Below are positions 1 through 13,425 of a DNA stretch of 64,000 bases, in pieces. Both the position numbers and the translations under genes were made by a program. Every line of letters begins with the position of its first letter. Position 1 is the stretch's first letter. Source of the DNA: Dicyema japonicum (lineage: Eukaryota > Dicyemida > Rhombozoa > Dicyemidae); assembly GCA_011109175.1 (NCBI GenBank), contig RDEW01000032.1, forward strand, positions 306,230 through 370,229, in the 5' to 3' direction. The notes under the pieces are model-generated. The model worked only from the letters and a program-made list of their open reading frames with translations, searched no databases and had not been told where the DNA came from.

Positions 1-1395
1 TCACTATGATACTGGGAGTGCACACGTAGATGATCATAGGAACCACCATGGTGTTGAACACTTTGGCCCAAACAACATGGATCTGCTAAAAGTTCAAAAA
101 GTTCCCAACCTTTGTACAGTCTCCTTCATAACGATGGCAGCATGCTCCAGGAAACTACATTTGAATTGAAAGTCACTCAAAGTTACCTCTTCCTCCCTCT
201 GACCGCTATTTGAATCCCATAGATGATCATTATAGGAATTAGATTATTAGACCACTTAAGGCAGCCAAAAACTAACAACCTGCATTTTTCAGACTTAAGC
301 CTGAGACTCTGCTATCACAAGGGTATGATTTCATCAACAGCAGCTTGTACCCTCCGACACGCCACATCTGGTAACCACAAGTGATTCCAGAGTAGTATGA
401 AAATTCATTACTCACATTTTTAAGGTGAGGGAGCATCGTTATATATATATAAACGTGGTTGGGCTTAACAACGACCCTAATAGAATTCTAAACAAAATAT
501 ATCGACAACCTTTGCCTCACATAGTTAGTTCTGTCTTCCAAGAAGCAGGAGATCATGCTTTTAGCTCCACTGTATTGTCTCGGCTTTGACATCGCAGGCC
601 GTAGTGCCAAACTGTGTAGACGTCCAGACATCCAGAAATAGCGCAACCGGAACTGCTTCAGCTTCTTTGGTTGCGAATCTGAAAGGTCAATTTCCAGAGG
701 TAGTCGTATACCACAATGTCCATAGTGGTTGGCTAGCACTGAGATAGATAACACTGTCTACCTTGATTTGGACCCTGGTGTTCTCTACTGCATACTGCAC
801 CTTATGAATCCGCAACTTTCTGGTGTGGCATAGTGCCATACATATTGCATAGAGAAGATGAAGACTCCTTATTACCTCGTTATCATCTGTGAAGGAGACA
901 ATCGACAACACTCTTTCCGGGAACTGGGAGTAAACGCTGTCCACAGAATAGGCCCAATTCCACAGTTTTTCCCAGTGCATATAGGTAGAAATGAATATCA
1001 GAAACATCAGAAAGCATCAAGTTAACGAAAAGATTCTCCCTGCAGCTTGGTCCAAGGTTTTTTAAAGTGTCGGTATATCGAAATCATTACTTTTATTGGT
1101 AAAATTAATTTTTATATTGCACGACTTTTTCACATCAAGATACGAATTCAAAACCATCCAGCATCTCGAAAATATTGGTGACCCTAATGATCCTCAGCTT
1201 CCATATGTGAATGGACTCGATCCTAGGCTGATAGAGCCAAATTTTTGGGAAATATACTTTAACATGCATCCCAAATCATGTTTCGACAATAAGCAAGTGG
1301 AATATCGTCATCAATTCGGTGCGTTTTCTACCACTAAGGATGAAACTAGTGGTGAACAGCAGAGGAAAGTGCATTAGTAAGTCGAATTAAGACTG
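1..1395. other. Degraded region with weak reading frames
   Basis: No recognisable gene. On the minus strand two overlapping open frames (about 1007-687 and 754-488) can be joined around 730 into one hydrophobic, Trp- and Leu-rich stretch that recalls the region after reverse transcriptase in LINEs, but no diagnostic motif is present. On the plus strand 1096-1377 is open for 93 codons and contains a Pro/Asp-rich segment, without a known domain. An (AT)n run lies near 440-455. I would not annotate a gene here. Confidence 0.3.
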
Positions 1396-1401
1396 CATTT
1401 C

Positions 1402-4400
1402 GGGGCAGCCATAAATCAGCTTAAAGGATGATAAACATCGATCCAACGTCCACAAAGATATTTTCATTTAGCACAAACTTCAAGGTCAAGACAATAGCAT
1501 CCAAATTTGGCTCTGCATAAAACTTAGGAGACCAATCGCATCTTTGTCATCAAATGTATATTTAAATGACTTCAACGGTTGACCTAATTTTTCCTTCAAG
1601 GAGAAAAGAAGATCGGAGGTTGTGAACAGCTTTTTGCCTTTCCATTTGATTGTGAGAAGCTCAGTTTTTGTTCTTTCATTTTCAGAAGTCACTTCCAAAC
1701 ACTCCAGGAGCATGAATAATAGCAGTTCTGATATCATTGATACCTCGAAAACAAAATCCAGGTCATCCACATATTTTAATTTTTATAAGTAGGACAATTT
1801 TTAGTTTCCTGATCACGAAGAACAGCGTCATGATAAACGACAAGAGAATTAGTTATAGTGAGTCATTTTAAGTGTCAATGTGCGTATTATTTCTCGAGAG
1901 CGCTCTGAGCCCACCCAGACCACCACTTCAGTGTTTGAAAATAGAACCCGTTTCATCCTCTAACTGTCCTCGTCTAGCAAAGTTTTAGCTCTTTTTCAGA
2001 ATTCACTTAAAAATTGATTTTTGTGCAATTTGACCTATAATTAAACATTATTCAAAAGGTATTAAATTTTTTTGACAAGACATCCTTGTAGAGGATCCCG
2101 ATACCTGGCGGATAAATTCCTCCACCGTTCCAAAGTAAGTCATTCACAAAATTGATGTTCTTAAATAATATTTATTTTATTAAATTATTTTTTTATTTTA
2201 TTTATTTAATCCAATTGTTTGAATAAAATTATTATTAATTATGACGGCAGTAATTAATGTAATAATTTTAATTTTTTGGTTAGTCTTATATTAATTATAT
2301 TGGTATTTAATTTTATAGATGTTCAATTTTATCATCCTAAACTTATCATTTTGCATTTTGACAACACAGATGAGATGTCAAGACATAGAAAGCTATGTTC
2401 CTAGCGAAATGTATTAAATATTAATTATTAAGATTTTGGAAAAATTGTAAAGTTTCGACAACTGACCTACCTGATTATCGAATATATTCGTTAACAATTC
2501 AAAATATTACATTGCAACGTTATGCCAATTTTTCAGTAATAAGGATGAATATAGAATATTTGTATTAAATATTAATTATTCCAAGTAACTGTTTTTTGAT
2601 AAAAGTTTAACATTATGTAGATGATCTAGCTTTCGCATATAACATTCTCGGATTGTTATATATATTATTAAATTTATAGAAATTTCTTTTATTGTGAATC
2701 ACTCAGATTCATAGCGATTGACTTCGCAAAACATTTATCATCTCTTACATTTGTGTACCTTTTTTGTCATTTATTTAGTGACTTTCCTAGAAACATACCT
2801 GTTATTCAAAATTTTTTACTTGTTTCTACTGAAGTTGCATTAAATGAGTATTTTTAATAATAATAATATAGTGTTATCCTTTGCATTGATTCATTCGATA
2901 TTCCAAAGGCGTATGAAATTATATTTAGTATAGATTTAAAGAAGTAAAGATAAATTATGTCTATCCAAAAGGTCAATTGTATATGTTCAAAAGTAATATA
3001 TTTAGACTATACAGCAAGTCCACGTCTAGAATGTGTATTTAATGATATTATTTCAGTCTGTAGTGCACTTAGAGACCGCTACAATGTACTTGGTCTTTGC
3101 AAACTTTGTTGCTAACATTTAAATTAACTTGATCGTTTTTTTCAGGGATTTAAATTGGTGTTAATTAATTCAAATTTATAATGCTTAAAAAAATTATATA
3201 TTAGTATGTCAACTGATTCGTACTGCTGTACCCTTGTATTAGAAAGAATAATTTCATTTCAAAAAACGATGAGGGATGAATCGAATATAATAGATTGTCA
3301 AAGAACTGACAGTTTTTTTCAGATTTGTGCTGAATGACATAAGCATTATCCCAACTCATCATATATAACTTCACCTTTTAAGCTTGCGCACACACGCGGA
3401 CGAGGAATATGTTCATAAATGTATAATACTACGGGGGAGGGTTGATCGAAATCGCGTCTACTCTAAATTGTTATCCGTCAAGGATCGCTTCACAGTTTAT
3501 TCTTAATCGAAGTATCCTGCCCAAGAAGGCCTTATACAACGCTAATAACATATGTTGACAATTTAACTATTTAAGCCGAAACAGCTACGTGGATCTGCAA
3601 AATCACACATCATTCACACCTAATCGCTATGGGGTATTCTCACTTCGATTCATATTGTGATTCTTACGACTACTATCCATAATTGCTCATATGAATGTTA
3701 GTTAGACAATATATTTATATTTTACTATTTTTTACTTTATAAGTTATCAGAGGACGGAAGTTGCTCTATAATATTTAGGTGATTCATTTAATTATGTTAC
3801 TTCCTTTGACGTCTTAAGTAAGACAAAAAACTCCTTTTCCTATTGAGTCTTCCTACTCTGAAACTCCCACATATCCATAGCCGTTTCAGGGGAAATTAAA
3901 AAATCATTAAATACGATATTTTACTCATTGACACACAGATTGGACTGATTTCCATCGCATTTAAAACTGGGTTAATTTCATTCAATGAAGTACTTTAAAG
4001 TCATACCAACCTAATAAATCGTTGGTTAAGATCAACAGCACCTTAACCAGTAGAATTGAAATTTAACCAGATCCTCTTAAAATTAGTACTTGTGGCTACT
4101 TGATCCAGCTTCTCTTGGAATTAGTACCTGTGGCTTCTTCCAGTGACGTCATTAATCCACATTACTCAAGGGACGCCCTATACCTGACCGGCATTCAAAA
4201 AGATCTACCTTTTTATTGTCAAGCTATCAATCGAGTCTCAGGGATTATGACAAATGCAACCCATTTGAGAATTTGGTGAGGAAGTCGAGTGGCAAATTCA
4301 TTAAACGAATCTAAAGGGAATGCATCGGTTCCAGAGAGAAACACCGGGAAAAAGTTGAGATCGATACAGAGAGAGGATAGGGTCACCTCATGGCCTACCT

Positions 4401-5003
4401 GCAGAATTTGTTAATTTTACTCAGCCAAAATGTTGGATTTTAAAAACTGCCTTAAAATCTGAAAGTGATCCACCCTTGGAGTCAGTCTATTTTAGCATCA
4501 GACTGAATATTCTTCAAAGATGTGAGAAATATTCATGAGGTAAAGTAGATCACCAGTGAAATTAGCCATTGCTCTTGTTGTTGTAGTCATGGCATATAGA
4601 CTTCTAGTCACAAATTAAAGCTTATTACATTTAAATTATAGGATCCGAAGTCAGTTATTATCTGTCCTAGATAATGTAAGTCGCAAAACCGTAAGCATCA
4701 TCTATCTATGACTGGAAGCCCGAGAGGGTTGGTAGATAAATAAAGGATTATCTAAAGAGAAGAAACTTTTATATTATATTAAGAAGATATCTTCAAACAT
4801 TAGTCACACGTGGGTCAATTCTTAGCGTTTTGATATTCATCAGATGATTGCTAGTTTTTCTCCGAAGTCACCAAGTACAGGATCTGTGGTGTGTTCAGAT
4901 GACATACTACCATCTGACATATCGAGATGACCTTGAGTATCCAATGAGGATCAAATATCCCAATAGGCATACCGAGGACTCCTCCTAGCACAATTAAAGA
5001 ACA
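1402..5003 (+). repeat. Direct segmental duplication, copy 1
   Basis: This block is repeated in the same orientation at about 9610-12448. Long stretches are near-identical, for example 1402-1488 with 9610-9696, 1490-3260 with 9942-11710 and 3797-4125 with 11732-12060. Copy 1 has about 530 bases at 3262-3795 and about 510 bases at 4126-4640 that copy 2 lacks; copy 2 has about 250 bases (9697-9940) missing here. The second extra block begins with a piece of SINE family A. The minus strand (1770-1486) carries an open frame rich in Lys and Leu that is conserved, with small indels, in copy 2, so part of the block may derive from a gene. No known domain was recognised. Confidence 0.8.
4136..4212 (+). 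repeat. SINE family A, partial copy
   Basis: The segment matches the centre of the family A element seen in full at 35335-35578: the 'GACGTCATT' block, the 'GGGACGCCC' block and the 'CTGACCGGCATTCAAAAAG' block occur in the same order. It lies inside the part of duplication copy 1 that is absent from copy 2, so it probably arrived with that insertion. Confidence 0.6.
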
Positions 5004-5789
5004 TATAAAATTGGTGGAAGTTTTTTAGTTTTGCTAAATTCGCTAAGTCAATCATTCTACAACAACTCACCTCGAACAAAAGAAAAATTTTATATTCGGT
5101 TTTAAAAATTAGAGTACGAGTCCTGGACCTTTGATCTATCCTTGAAACAATTAACCCAACCCTTTACTTCTCAACAAATTTAACTAAGAAACTTCCCTTG
5201 CTTTTTGTCTATACTCGAGAGAAATACGTCCTTCTCTTTTCGGAAGACGGAGCTACTGACAGAATCGCAGGATTCAATTGGATAATGGATCACGTAAACA
5301 GAAATCGATGATGTCCGTCATTGATTTCGATTCGTAAGAAGTAAGTTGCATGAAAAAAACAGGTAGAATGATATTGTAGAACATGACAAGGCGGAACTCT
5401 AAGTATTCAAATATTATAGGTCAAATTTTATTTGTGATCAAATATCAAATAGAACTTATTATCGAAATAAAATTGTTTGTAAAAAACGATCGATGCTTTT
5501 TATGGACCTCAAATTTTATTTGTGATTTGGAATTTTGTGCTTTTTAGTCTATTAACCATAACGTCAGCTCACCCATAATTCAATCGCTGGACTAACAATT
5601 GTTAATTGATTTTATCAGTAGCTTGGCTATTTAGACATGTTCTGCATATTGAGGGGGTAACCAAGTGACCTTATTATGGATGACTTTTGCAATCAATATA
5701 AAATTGGAAGTTTTCACGTACTTTTAGGAATTACACCTTCATCTGTTTGGATCATGATTATGTCGAATTGGTGAGCAAATAACAAAGTG

Positions 5790-6780
5790 GATAATCTTGA
5801 TGAAACACGGAAATCTGATAACAGGAAAGTTGGGAGGATTAAACTAACATGATGGGTAGTATGGAGTACTGAATGACAAAAAACTATAATTTATATGTTT
5901 TTAGCAAAAGCGAGAGTGCTATTAACTCAATACTAAAGCCATCCTTCATGTCGCTACTAGCGGTGGGGTCAATTCTTATATTTTTATTTACCTGGCCTAA
6001 GAAGCTGTCAGAAACGTGCATTCAAATAAAATTTAAATTCCAATCTAAAAACACATACTTATTATAGATCAAATTATTTTTAAACTAGTCCATAAAAAAA
6101 TAATTACTTTTTCATTCTTTTGGCGTTGCCAATTTTCCTACAGATTCACTAGAATCCTGCTGGAAAGTCGCACTGGTAGGGAAGGAGACGCTAATTGTCA
6201 GACAAGACTATATATAGGAGATTCGCAATTTTCACAGGTTTATGATTTATTTCCCTACCTTCAGCATTCAAATTAGTTCAACTTTCCGTAAGTTTCTCTT
6301 AATGGAAACTTTTTAGTATACCTCCCAGTATGACACAAGTCTCACTCAATATTACGCCAACGATTTTTAGCCACATATAACTTTTTTGACATTGGGACTA
6401 TCACTTTAAAATAAAATTCATTCAATACGAGATAGATATATTTTAATCAACCTAAAAGCAGCTATAAACAGAAGAGCTCTGACATTGTTAGTCCCGGACA
6501 ATGTCCTGATCCCTTCAGCAGTAAAAATATGTCTCAAAATTAAAAAAAGCTAATTCAAACATTAATATAAGACATTTCTGAAAACTCAGATACTAAAACA
6601 ATAATTGCAATATTTCTCCAAACTATTACCTTATGTCAATTTATTCAACGAAGTAAATACTTTTTGCGCGAAGCACTATTAAGTATTAACATAAATTGAC
6701 TTGAAAAATCTGTCTGTAACACTTATTGTATTAAATAAAAAAGTATTGTTTTTTAATGATAATTAGATAATATCTGTAAG
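5790..6780 (+). repeat. Interspersed repeat family C, copy 5
   Basis: This degenerate member of the roughly 1.3 kb family C corresponds to 17075-17700. The shared stretch includes 'GAAACGTGCATT' (6011-6022), the segment with 'TTCAGCATTCAAATTAGT', and an 'ATTACGCCAACGATTTTTA' block. Reading frames are broken. The region before it (5003-5790) holds nothing I recognise. Confidence 0.5.
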
Positions 6781-7290
6781 TTAAGCCGCATAAATGGCCA
6801 GGCTGTTTTTTCTGACAATTTCTATCTAGATACGCTCTCGAAATCAATGTGTCTTTCCTTGATCATTATGGATCATTGAACCAATTTCCAGAAAAGATCG
6901 ACCTCTCGCGATGCTAGTTGAAATTCCTTAGATCAATAAAGTGCTCATGGTTTTCATGTCATTGACTAGTCAACTGACTCAATTTTCGAATTTCATTAGA
7001 TTACACATAAAAACAAAAGAGATTTCATTCAAATAATGTTAATTCAAAGCGGATGAAAAAATCTTTAGCGAAATTCAGTAAATCATTGTACAATTTCGAT
7101 TTTATACGAACAGGAGACCATCGTAAGCGCTGTTGGTTTTTTGAGAGAATCTTGCTCGCCATCCGGAGAGGAAATAGCCATGCAGTCATGGCAGCCGCTA
7201 TATAACCGATTACTCTCTTTTCTTTCCTTAATAAAAAATAAATAAAAAATAAAAGCATTATAAAAGACTTAATTTCGATGATAAAAATAC

Positions 7291-7719
7291 ATGAAGACTA
7301 CTAATCTGAGTCTGATAGATCTCCTCCTAGGAATTCACGAAAACAATGAGGCGAAGTTAATCAATAAAAGTTGTGTGATTTACAAATTTATTTCCATAAA
7401 TTTTGTGAATTGTTCAAATCAAAAAGTATGTCCATTTATATCAAAAAATAAATTATTTTCAAGATTTAGAAATCTAATGGAAAATAAGGAGAATATAGAT
7501 TTCAATGTTAATTTTCTGATTTTTACGCCTTTTACAGAGTCGAGTGATCAAATAGAAAGAATGTTCGCCAAGAACAAGGGAATCAACATTTTCATTCATC
7601 TGATTAGAGAATTGGCATTGGCGATTCTTTCTAACACCCTCACCATCGACTCCATGTGTAGGCACAAGCACATTAATTTCTGTGAACGGTGGAGTTTTCT
7701 AGGTCAACTTTCAATTTAA
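7291..7719 (+). CDS. Hypothetical protein, 142 residues
   Basis: This is one of the longest uninterrupted frames in the window, from ATG at 7291 to TAA at 7717-7719. The product is rich in Asn, Ile, Phe and Lys, with no signal peptide, membrane helix or motif I recognise. The minus strand is also open over part of it, and the sequence is AT-rich, so chance is a real possibility. There is no homology evidence, no neighbouring gene and no obvious mini-intron. I list it only as a candidate. Confidence 0.2.
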   Translation: MKTTNLSLIDLLLGIHENNEAKLINKSCVIYKFISINFVNCSNQKVCPFISKNKLFSRFRNLMENKENIDFNVNFLIFTPFTESSDQIERMFAKNKGINIFIHLIRELALAILSNTLTIDSMCRHKHINFCERWSFLGQLSI

Positions 7720-7895
7720 TTTATTATTTTATAATTATTTAAAGCAACAGTTAACAAATGTTGAATCGCTCTTAATTGAGAACGCATTTCCTATTACGAT
7801 TTCAAGGATATGCTTTTCCTCTTACTCTTTTATCATTCTTCCTTTTCGCAATGAGCGAACGATCCTGTTTACCAGGATGAGTGATCTGCTTTCTA

Positions 7896-8060
7896 TTAAC
7901 CCCGGATACAACGAGAAAGAAGCTAAAGTAAACAAGTAGATAAGTATAGCCAATTTCCACTTCTACAGAAACAGTCTCCATCCGGAATCAGCATAAAGAG
8001 TAAAAGACGTGCATTATTTGGCGTGTAGCACCACATGGCGTCACGCGGCAACCGTTTATG
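7896..8060 (-). repeat. SINE family D, copy 1
   Basis: About 120 bases (7896-8014) match 8639-8758 in the same orientation with only scattered differences. Read on the minus strand the element ends in 'TTTCTCGTTGTATCCGGGG' followed by TTAATA. The far end (8026-8060) carries 'GCGTGACGCCATGTGGTGC', also found at the head of family A elements, so the two families share a 5' module. Confidence 0.6.
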
Positions 8061-8638
8061 TTTTAGATACATCGTTTTATAATATACAAAATCCTGGAAT
8101 CTTAATTTAGTAAACAATAAGGTCATTCTGAAACAAGATGCCGTCACATCGTAAGATTCTCACTTAACAAAGAATACACAAGAAAAAGAATGAAAATCAA
8201 ACGACATTTCAGCAATTGTGGAATCAACTGAAATTGTCATTTCTTCGTTCGATCATTCATTGTTAATGGAATGCCAGGCAACATCCTGTGATGTGGGATG
8301 TCATATTCCATTCTTCACAAATGTTAACGAAAGATAAAAATTCTATTTTTTAAGGTAAATATTCTGGTCTCGATCGAATTCGATAAAAACAAGCAAGAAT
8401 ACAACAATGTAAATCTCGAATAATTTTACCATTTTCTCCGAATAGTTTCGAAGTTCAAGTATCTTACTCTTGATTCCATTTAGATTCAGTTGAACTATCC
8501 AGCTGATATAGGGTTTGGTTCAACATTTCCACATAAGCATAGTTCTTCCTTGTTGCTCCATCTCCTTTCTTTCAAATACCACCGCGTCGTCAAGGAGTCA
8601 CATTAGATTTAATTGGAATTTTAATTTATTTTATTTAT

Positions 8639-8960
8639 TTATTAACTCCGGATACATCGAGAAAGAAGTTAAAGTAAACAACTAATTAAGTGCATCCAGT
8701 TTCCGATTCTACAGAAACAGAGTCCATCCGGAATCAGCATAAAGGGTAAAAGACGTCTATAGTTGCAGTTGTGGAAACCCTCCAGTGTAATGGGGAAGAG
8801 CAAATGATCCTTTTTCGTGCCGGCCTTGCACTGGGCTCCACCAAGACAGGTGGATCACATGACGCTACTGTAATAGAAAGAGAGAGGAGAACAGACGAGC
8901 AAACAGAAACTTTGACCAATTAACGACAAAGCACCACATAATAAATAATTAAATCGATTT
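8639..8960 (-). repeat. SINE family D, copy 2, with attached repeat module
   Basis: 8639-8758 is the direct copy of 7896-8014. It continues to about 8960 into a module with 'GGTGGATCACATGACGC', which recurs in altered form near 54222-54240. The 72-codon open frame within it is incidental. Confidence 0.55.
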
Positions 8961-9034
8961 AAAAAAATTTCTTTAAATTTCTAAATAACAAATTATTATA
9001 ATTGCCGTTTTTGTATTGAAATTTATTTCCAAAG

Positions 9035-9420
9035 ACCATAGTTAAAGACAAAATCAAGAAATTATGTGATCCCGGCGAATTTCAATAGGGCTCTCTGCTT
9101 GGACTGGTGGTCTTCTCTTGATCCAACACAAGCACGCAGTTGACGAGTGATCCTCTGGTATCGATAAGTTTGGCCTTTTTTTCTTCTTAGGTCTTCCAAG
9201 GAAGTATGCGTAGAATTTATATCGCTTTTGATCCAGTTTTCTAATACGGAAATCGCTCTTTTTTAGGTTGCCACAATTCTCTAGGCATTCGTCCAAGAAA
9301 TTGAGGGGCCCATGATGCACATGAATATGGTATGCTTGTCCGACAAACTGGCTGTCTAGTGATTTCAAAGCGGGATTACTTCCGATCTTCCATAAACCAG
9401 AGATCGCCTTCAAGAGGTTG
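9035..9420 (-). repeat. Repeat family H, diverged copy
   Basis: The right end carries the 'CCAAAGACCATAGTTAA' module, in the orientation seen at 15045 and 37666, then a 'TGATCCAACACAAGCACG' block that parallels 15127-15150. The copy is much diverged. Assignment rests on the order of short shared blocks. Confidence 0.35.
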
Positions 9421-9609
9421 ATTTTCTATTCACATTTGTTTAAAACATTTCTCACGTGGCGCAAGAAAGTCAAATGGGTGTCGAATTCTACTCCCATGAT
9501 CTTCTGCTATTTTTGGAATGGCAACTTGCTTTCTTCTGCTTCTATATTCACTGTTTTGTTGAATATTTTCTTATCAGAGGTAAGGAGAGACAAAACCGAT
9601 TTTCCGGAC

Positions 9610-12448
9610 TGGGCAGCCATAAATCAGCATAAAGGATGATAAACATCGATCCAACGTTTACAAAGATATTTTCATTTAGCACAAACTTCAAGGTCAAAGC
9701 GAGGCTTTTCATCGTCAGAAAGTTGCCAAATTTAGCACATAGATAAAATTCAACCAAGCATTTTCTTCTATCCCTGTTGAATCAGGCCTTTTTCATCCAA
9801 ATTGCTCTCAAGTAACTCTTTCTTTTTTAAAAACATATCTTAATCCGATTTCAGATTATTTAAGTCATTCGGATCATTAAGGATTATGTCCATAACTCCA
9901 CAGATCCTGATGGTAACAGAGAATAATAGTAAGGAGAATATCCAACAATAGCATCTTAATTTGGTTCCGCGTAAAACTTAGGAGACCAATCGCATCTTTG
10001 TCATCAATGTATATTTAAATGACTTCAACGGTTGACCTAATTTTTCCTTCAAGGAGAAAAGAAGATCGGAGGTTATGAACAGCTTTTTGCCTTTCCATTT
10101 GATTGTGAGAAGCTCAGTTTTTGTTCTTTCATTTTCAGAAGTCACTCTCCAAACACTCCAGGAGCATGAATAATAGCAGTTCTGATATCATTGATACCTG
10201 AAAACAAAATCCAGGTCAACCACATATTTTAATTTTTATAAGTAGGACAATTTTTAGTTTCCTGATCACAGAGAACAGATTCTAGATAAACGACAAGAGA
10301 ATTAGTTATAGTGAGTCATTTTAAGTGTCAATGTGCGTATTATTTCTCGAGAGCGCTCTGAGCCCACCCAGACTACCACTTCAGTGTTTGAAAATAGAAC
10401 CCGTTTCATCCTCTAACTGTCCTCGTCTAGCAAAGTTTTAGCTCTTTCAGAATTCACTTAAAAATTGATTTTTGCGCAATTTGACCTATAATTAAACATT
10501 ATTCAAAAGGTATTAAATTTTTTTGACAAGACATCCTTGTAGAGGATCCCGATACCTGGCGGATAAATTCCTCCACCGTTCCAAAGTAAGTCATTCACAA
10601 AATTGATGTTCTTAAATAATATTTATTTTATTAAATTATTTTTTTATTTTATTTATTTAATCAATTGTTTAAATAATATTATTATTAATTATGACGGCAG
10701 TAATTTATGTAATAATTTTAATTTTTTGGTTAGTCTTATATTCATTATATTGGTATTTAATCTTATAGATGTTCAATTTTATCATCCTAAACTTATCATT
10801 TTGCATTCTGACAACCCAGATAAGATGTCAAAACATAGGAACCTATATTCGTACCGAAATGTATTAAATATTAATTATTAAGACATTGGAAAAATTGTAA
10901 AGTTTCGTCAACTGACCTACCTGAATTTCGAGTAAATTATTTATCAATTCAAAATATTACATTGGAACGTGATGCCAATTTTTCAGTAATGGGGATGAAT
11001 ATAGGATATTTGTATTAAATATAAATTATTCCTAGTTACTGTTTTTATGATAAAAGTTTAACATTTGTAGATGATCTAGCTTTTTCATATAACATTCTCG
11101 GATTGTTATATATATCATTAAATTTATAGAAATTTCTATGTTTGTAAATCCCTCAGATTCATAGCTATTGACTTCGCAAAAAATTTATCATCTCTTACAT
11201 ATGTGTACCTTTTTTGTCATTTATGTAGTGACTTTCCTGGAAGAATACGTGTTATTCAAAATTTTTTAATTGTTTCTACTGAAGTTGCATTAGATGAGTA
11301 TTTTTAATAATAATAATATAGTGTTATCGTTTGCTTTGATTCATTCGATTTTCCAAAAGCGTATGAAATTATATTTAGTATAGATTTAAAGCAGAAGAAA
11401 ATGAATTTATGTCTATTCGAAATGATAAATTGTATATGTTCATAAGTAATATATTTAGACTATACAGCAGGTCCACGTCTAGAATGTGTATTTAATAATA
11501 TTATTTCAGTCTGTAGTGCACTTAGAGACCGCTACAATGTACTTGGTCTTTGCAAACTTTGTTGCCAACATTTATATTAACTTGATCGTTTTTTCAGGGA
11601 TTTAAATTGGTATTAATAATTCAAATTTATAATGCTTAAAAAATTATGTATTAGTGTGTCAACTGATTTGTACTGCTCTACCCTTGTATTAGAAAGAATA
11701 ATTTCATTTCAATGGTTCTTTTATTGTTGTTACTTCCTTTGACGTCTTAAGTAAGTACGAAAAATTCCTCTTCCTGTTGAGTCTTCCTACTCTGGGAAAT
11801 CCCACATATCCATTGCCGTTTTTGGAAAAATTAAAGAATCATTAAACACGATATTTTACTCATTGAAACCTCACAGATTGCACTGATTTCCATTGCATTT
11901 AAAACTGGGTAATTTCATTCAATGAAGTACTTTAAAGTCATACCAACCTAATAAATAATTGGTTAAGATCATCATCACATTTACCAATAAAATTGAAATT
12001 TAACCAGATTTTCTTAGAATTAGTACTTGTGGCTACTTGATCCAGCTTCTTTTGGAATTAGTACATTTCAGGATTCAGAGTCAGTTCTCAATCTGTTCTA
12101 GATAGTGTAAGTCGCAAAGCCGTAGTATCATCTATTTAAGACTGGAAGCCCGAGAGGGTTGGTAGATAAATAAAGGAATATCTAAAGAGAAGAAATTTTT
12201 ATATTATATAAGGTAGATATCTTCAAACACGAGTCTCACGTGGGTCAATTCTTAGCTTTTTGATATTCATCAGATGATAGCTAGTTTTTTCTCCGAAATC
12301 ACCAAGTACAGGATGTGTGGTTTGTTCAGATGACATACTACCATCTGACATATCGAGATGACCTTGAGTATTCAATGAGTATCAAATATCACAATAAGCA
12401 TTCCGAGGACTCCTTCTAGCACAATAAAGGAACATAGAACATATAAAA
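9610..12448 (+). repeat. Direct segmental duplication, copy 2
   Basis: Second copy of the block at 1402-5003. It retains 9697-9940, which copy 1 lost, and lacks two blocks of about 500 bases present in copy 1. Substitutions are scattered through both copies, so the duplication is not very recent. The plus-strand frame at 10603-10881 is AT-rich low-complexity sequence and unlikely to be a gene. Confidence 0.8.
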
Positions 12449-13425
12449 TAAATCCAAAGTATTCGGTGCCTCAAGGACACTCAAAAAATGCTTATTTGAG
12501 TCAAAAATCACAATTATAATAATTTAGTTTTAGTAGCACTCACTCTTCCAAAAAACCACACTTAAATTACCACACTCTATCAGTTCCATCAAACTCCTAC
12601 AATATCCACTGACAACCCAGGCACTATAAGCAATCTTTCACACTAAAGAAAACACAGTAGATAGGTGGCCTTCCTGTTGTGGTTCCTCAACTCACTTCTC
12701 CAAATCAGATAACCTCCAGGGACAGTCATAACTTTATAAATAACCAATTAAACCAGCAAACAACAGATACATTCACGAGAGATGCAAACCCAGTAAGCAA
12801 CTCAGTAGTGGGATTGTCATTAAAAGTTGGTTATTGAGGATTCACTTGTTTGAATACCAAAGCTACACATTTCATCGACAGAACTATAGGCCAACATCAG
12901 TTACCCTTGTTGGTCTCCATCATCTATCCCTCAAAATCACAAAATCCTTGTGACCTTAATATTAGGATGATGACTATCTTTAAGTGTCCTAAAGGGATGA
13001 CAGTCTGGGAGAGTCAACAATTTAACGGTGATAGTGCATGATCATATGACCACATAATGGTATAACTGGATAAAGCTGTGAATCCCCCATTTGACTACAA
13101 CTACTACCAATGCTATAACACGTGGTTATTACTCTTAGTGATATTTTCTAAGGCATCTCTGATTTTGATCTCAGTTCCTTATGAACCCTCACTCTGGTGA
13201 CGGCACTAACATAGTGACGGTAGAGAAATACCGTGGGATTGAGTAGTCAGGATTCCAATAAAGAGCTTTGGTAAGTTCATCTGGTCCCTCGTGGTACCAG
13301 GTCACGGAGTTCTAAACTCTCTGTTTGGAATCTCCAGGGATCTTGAAGATGTCATCATTACAACCAGATTGCTTCTGAAGGTAGACTTCTAATATTTATA
13401 ATAAGAAATTTCATAAGAGTTGCAT
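12449..13425. other. Gene-free stretch, unassigned
   Basis: There is no convincing coding frame. A short plus-strand frame (12850-13041) has no recognisable domain. Base composition is less AT-rich than its surroundings, so it may be an old insertion or an unidentified gene fragment. I see no terminal repeats. Confidence 0.3.
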
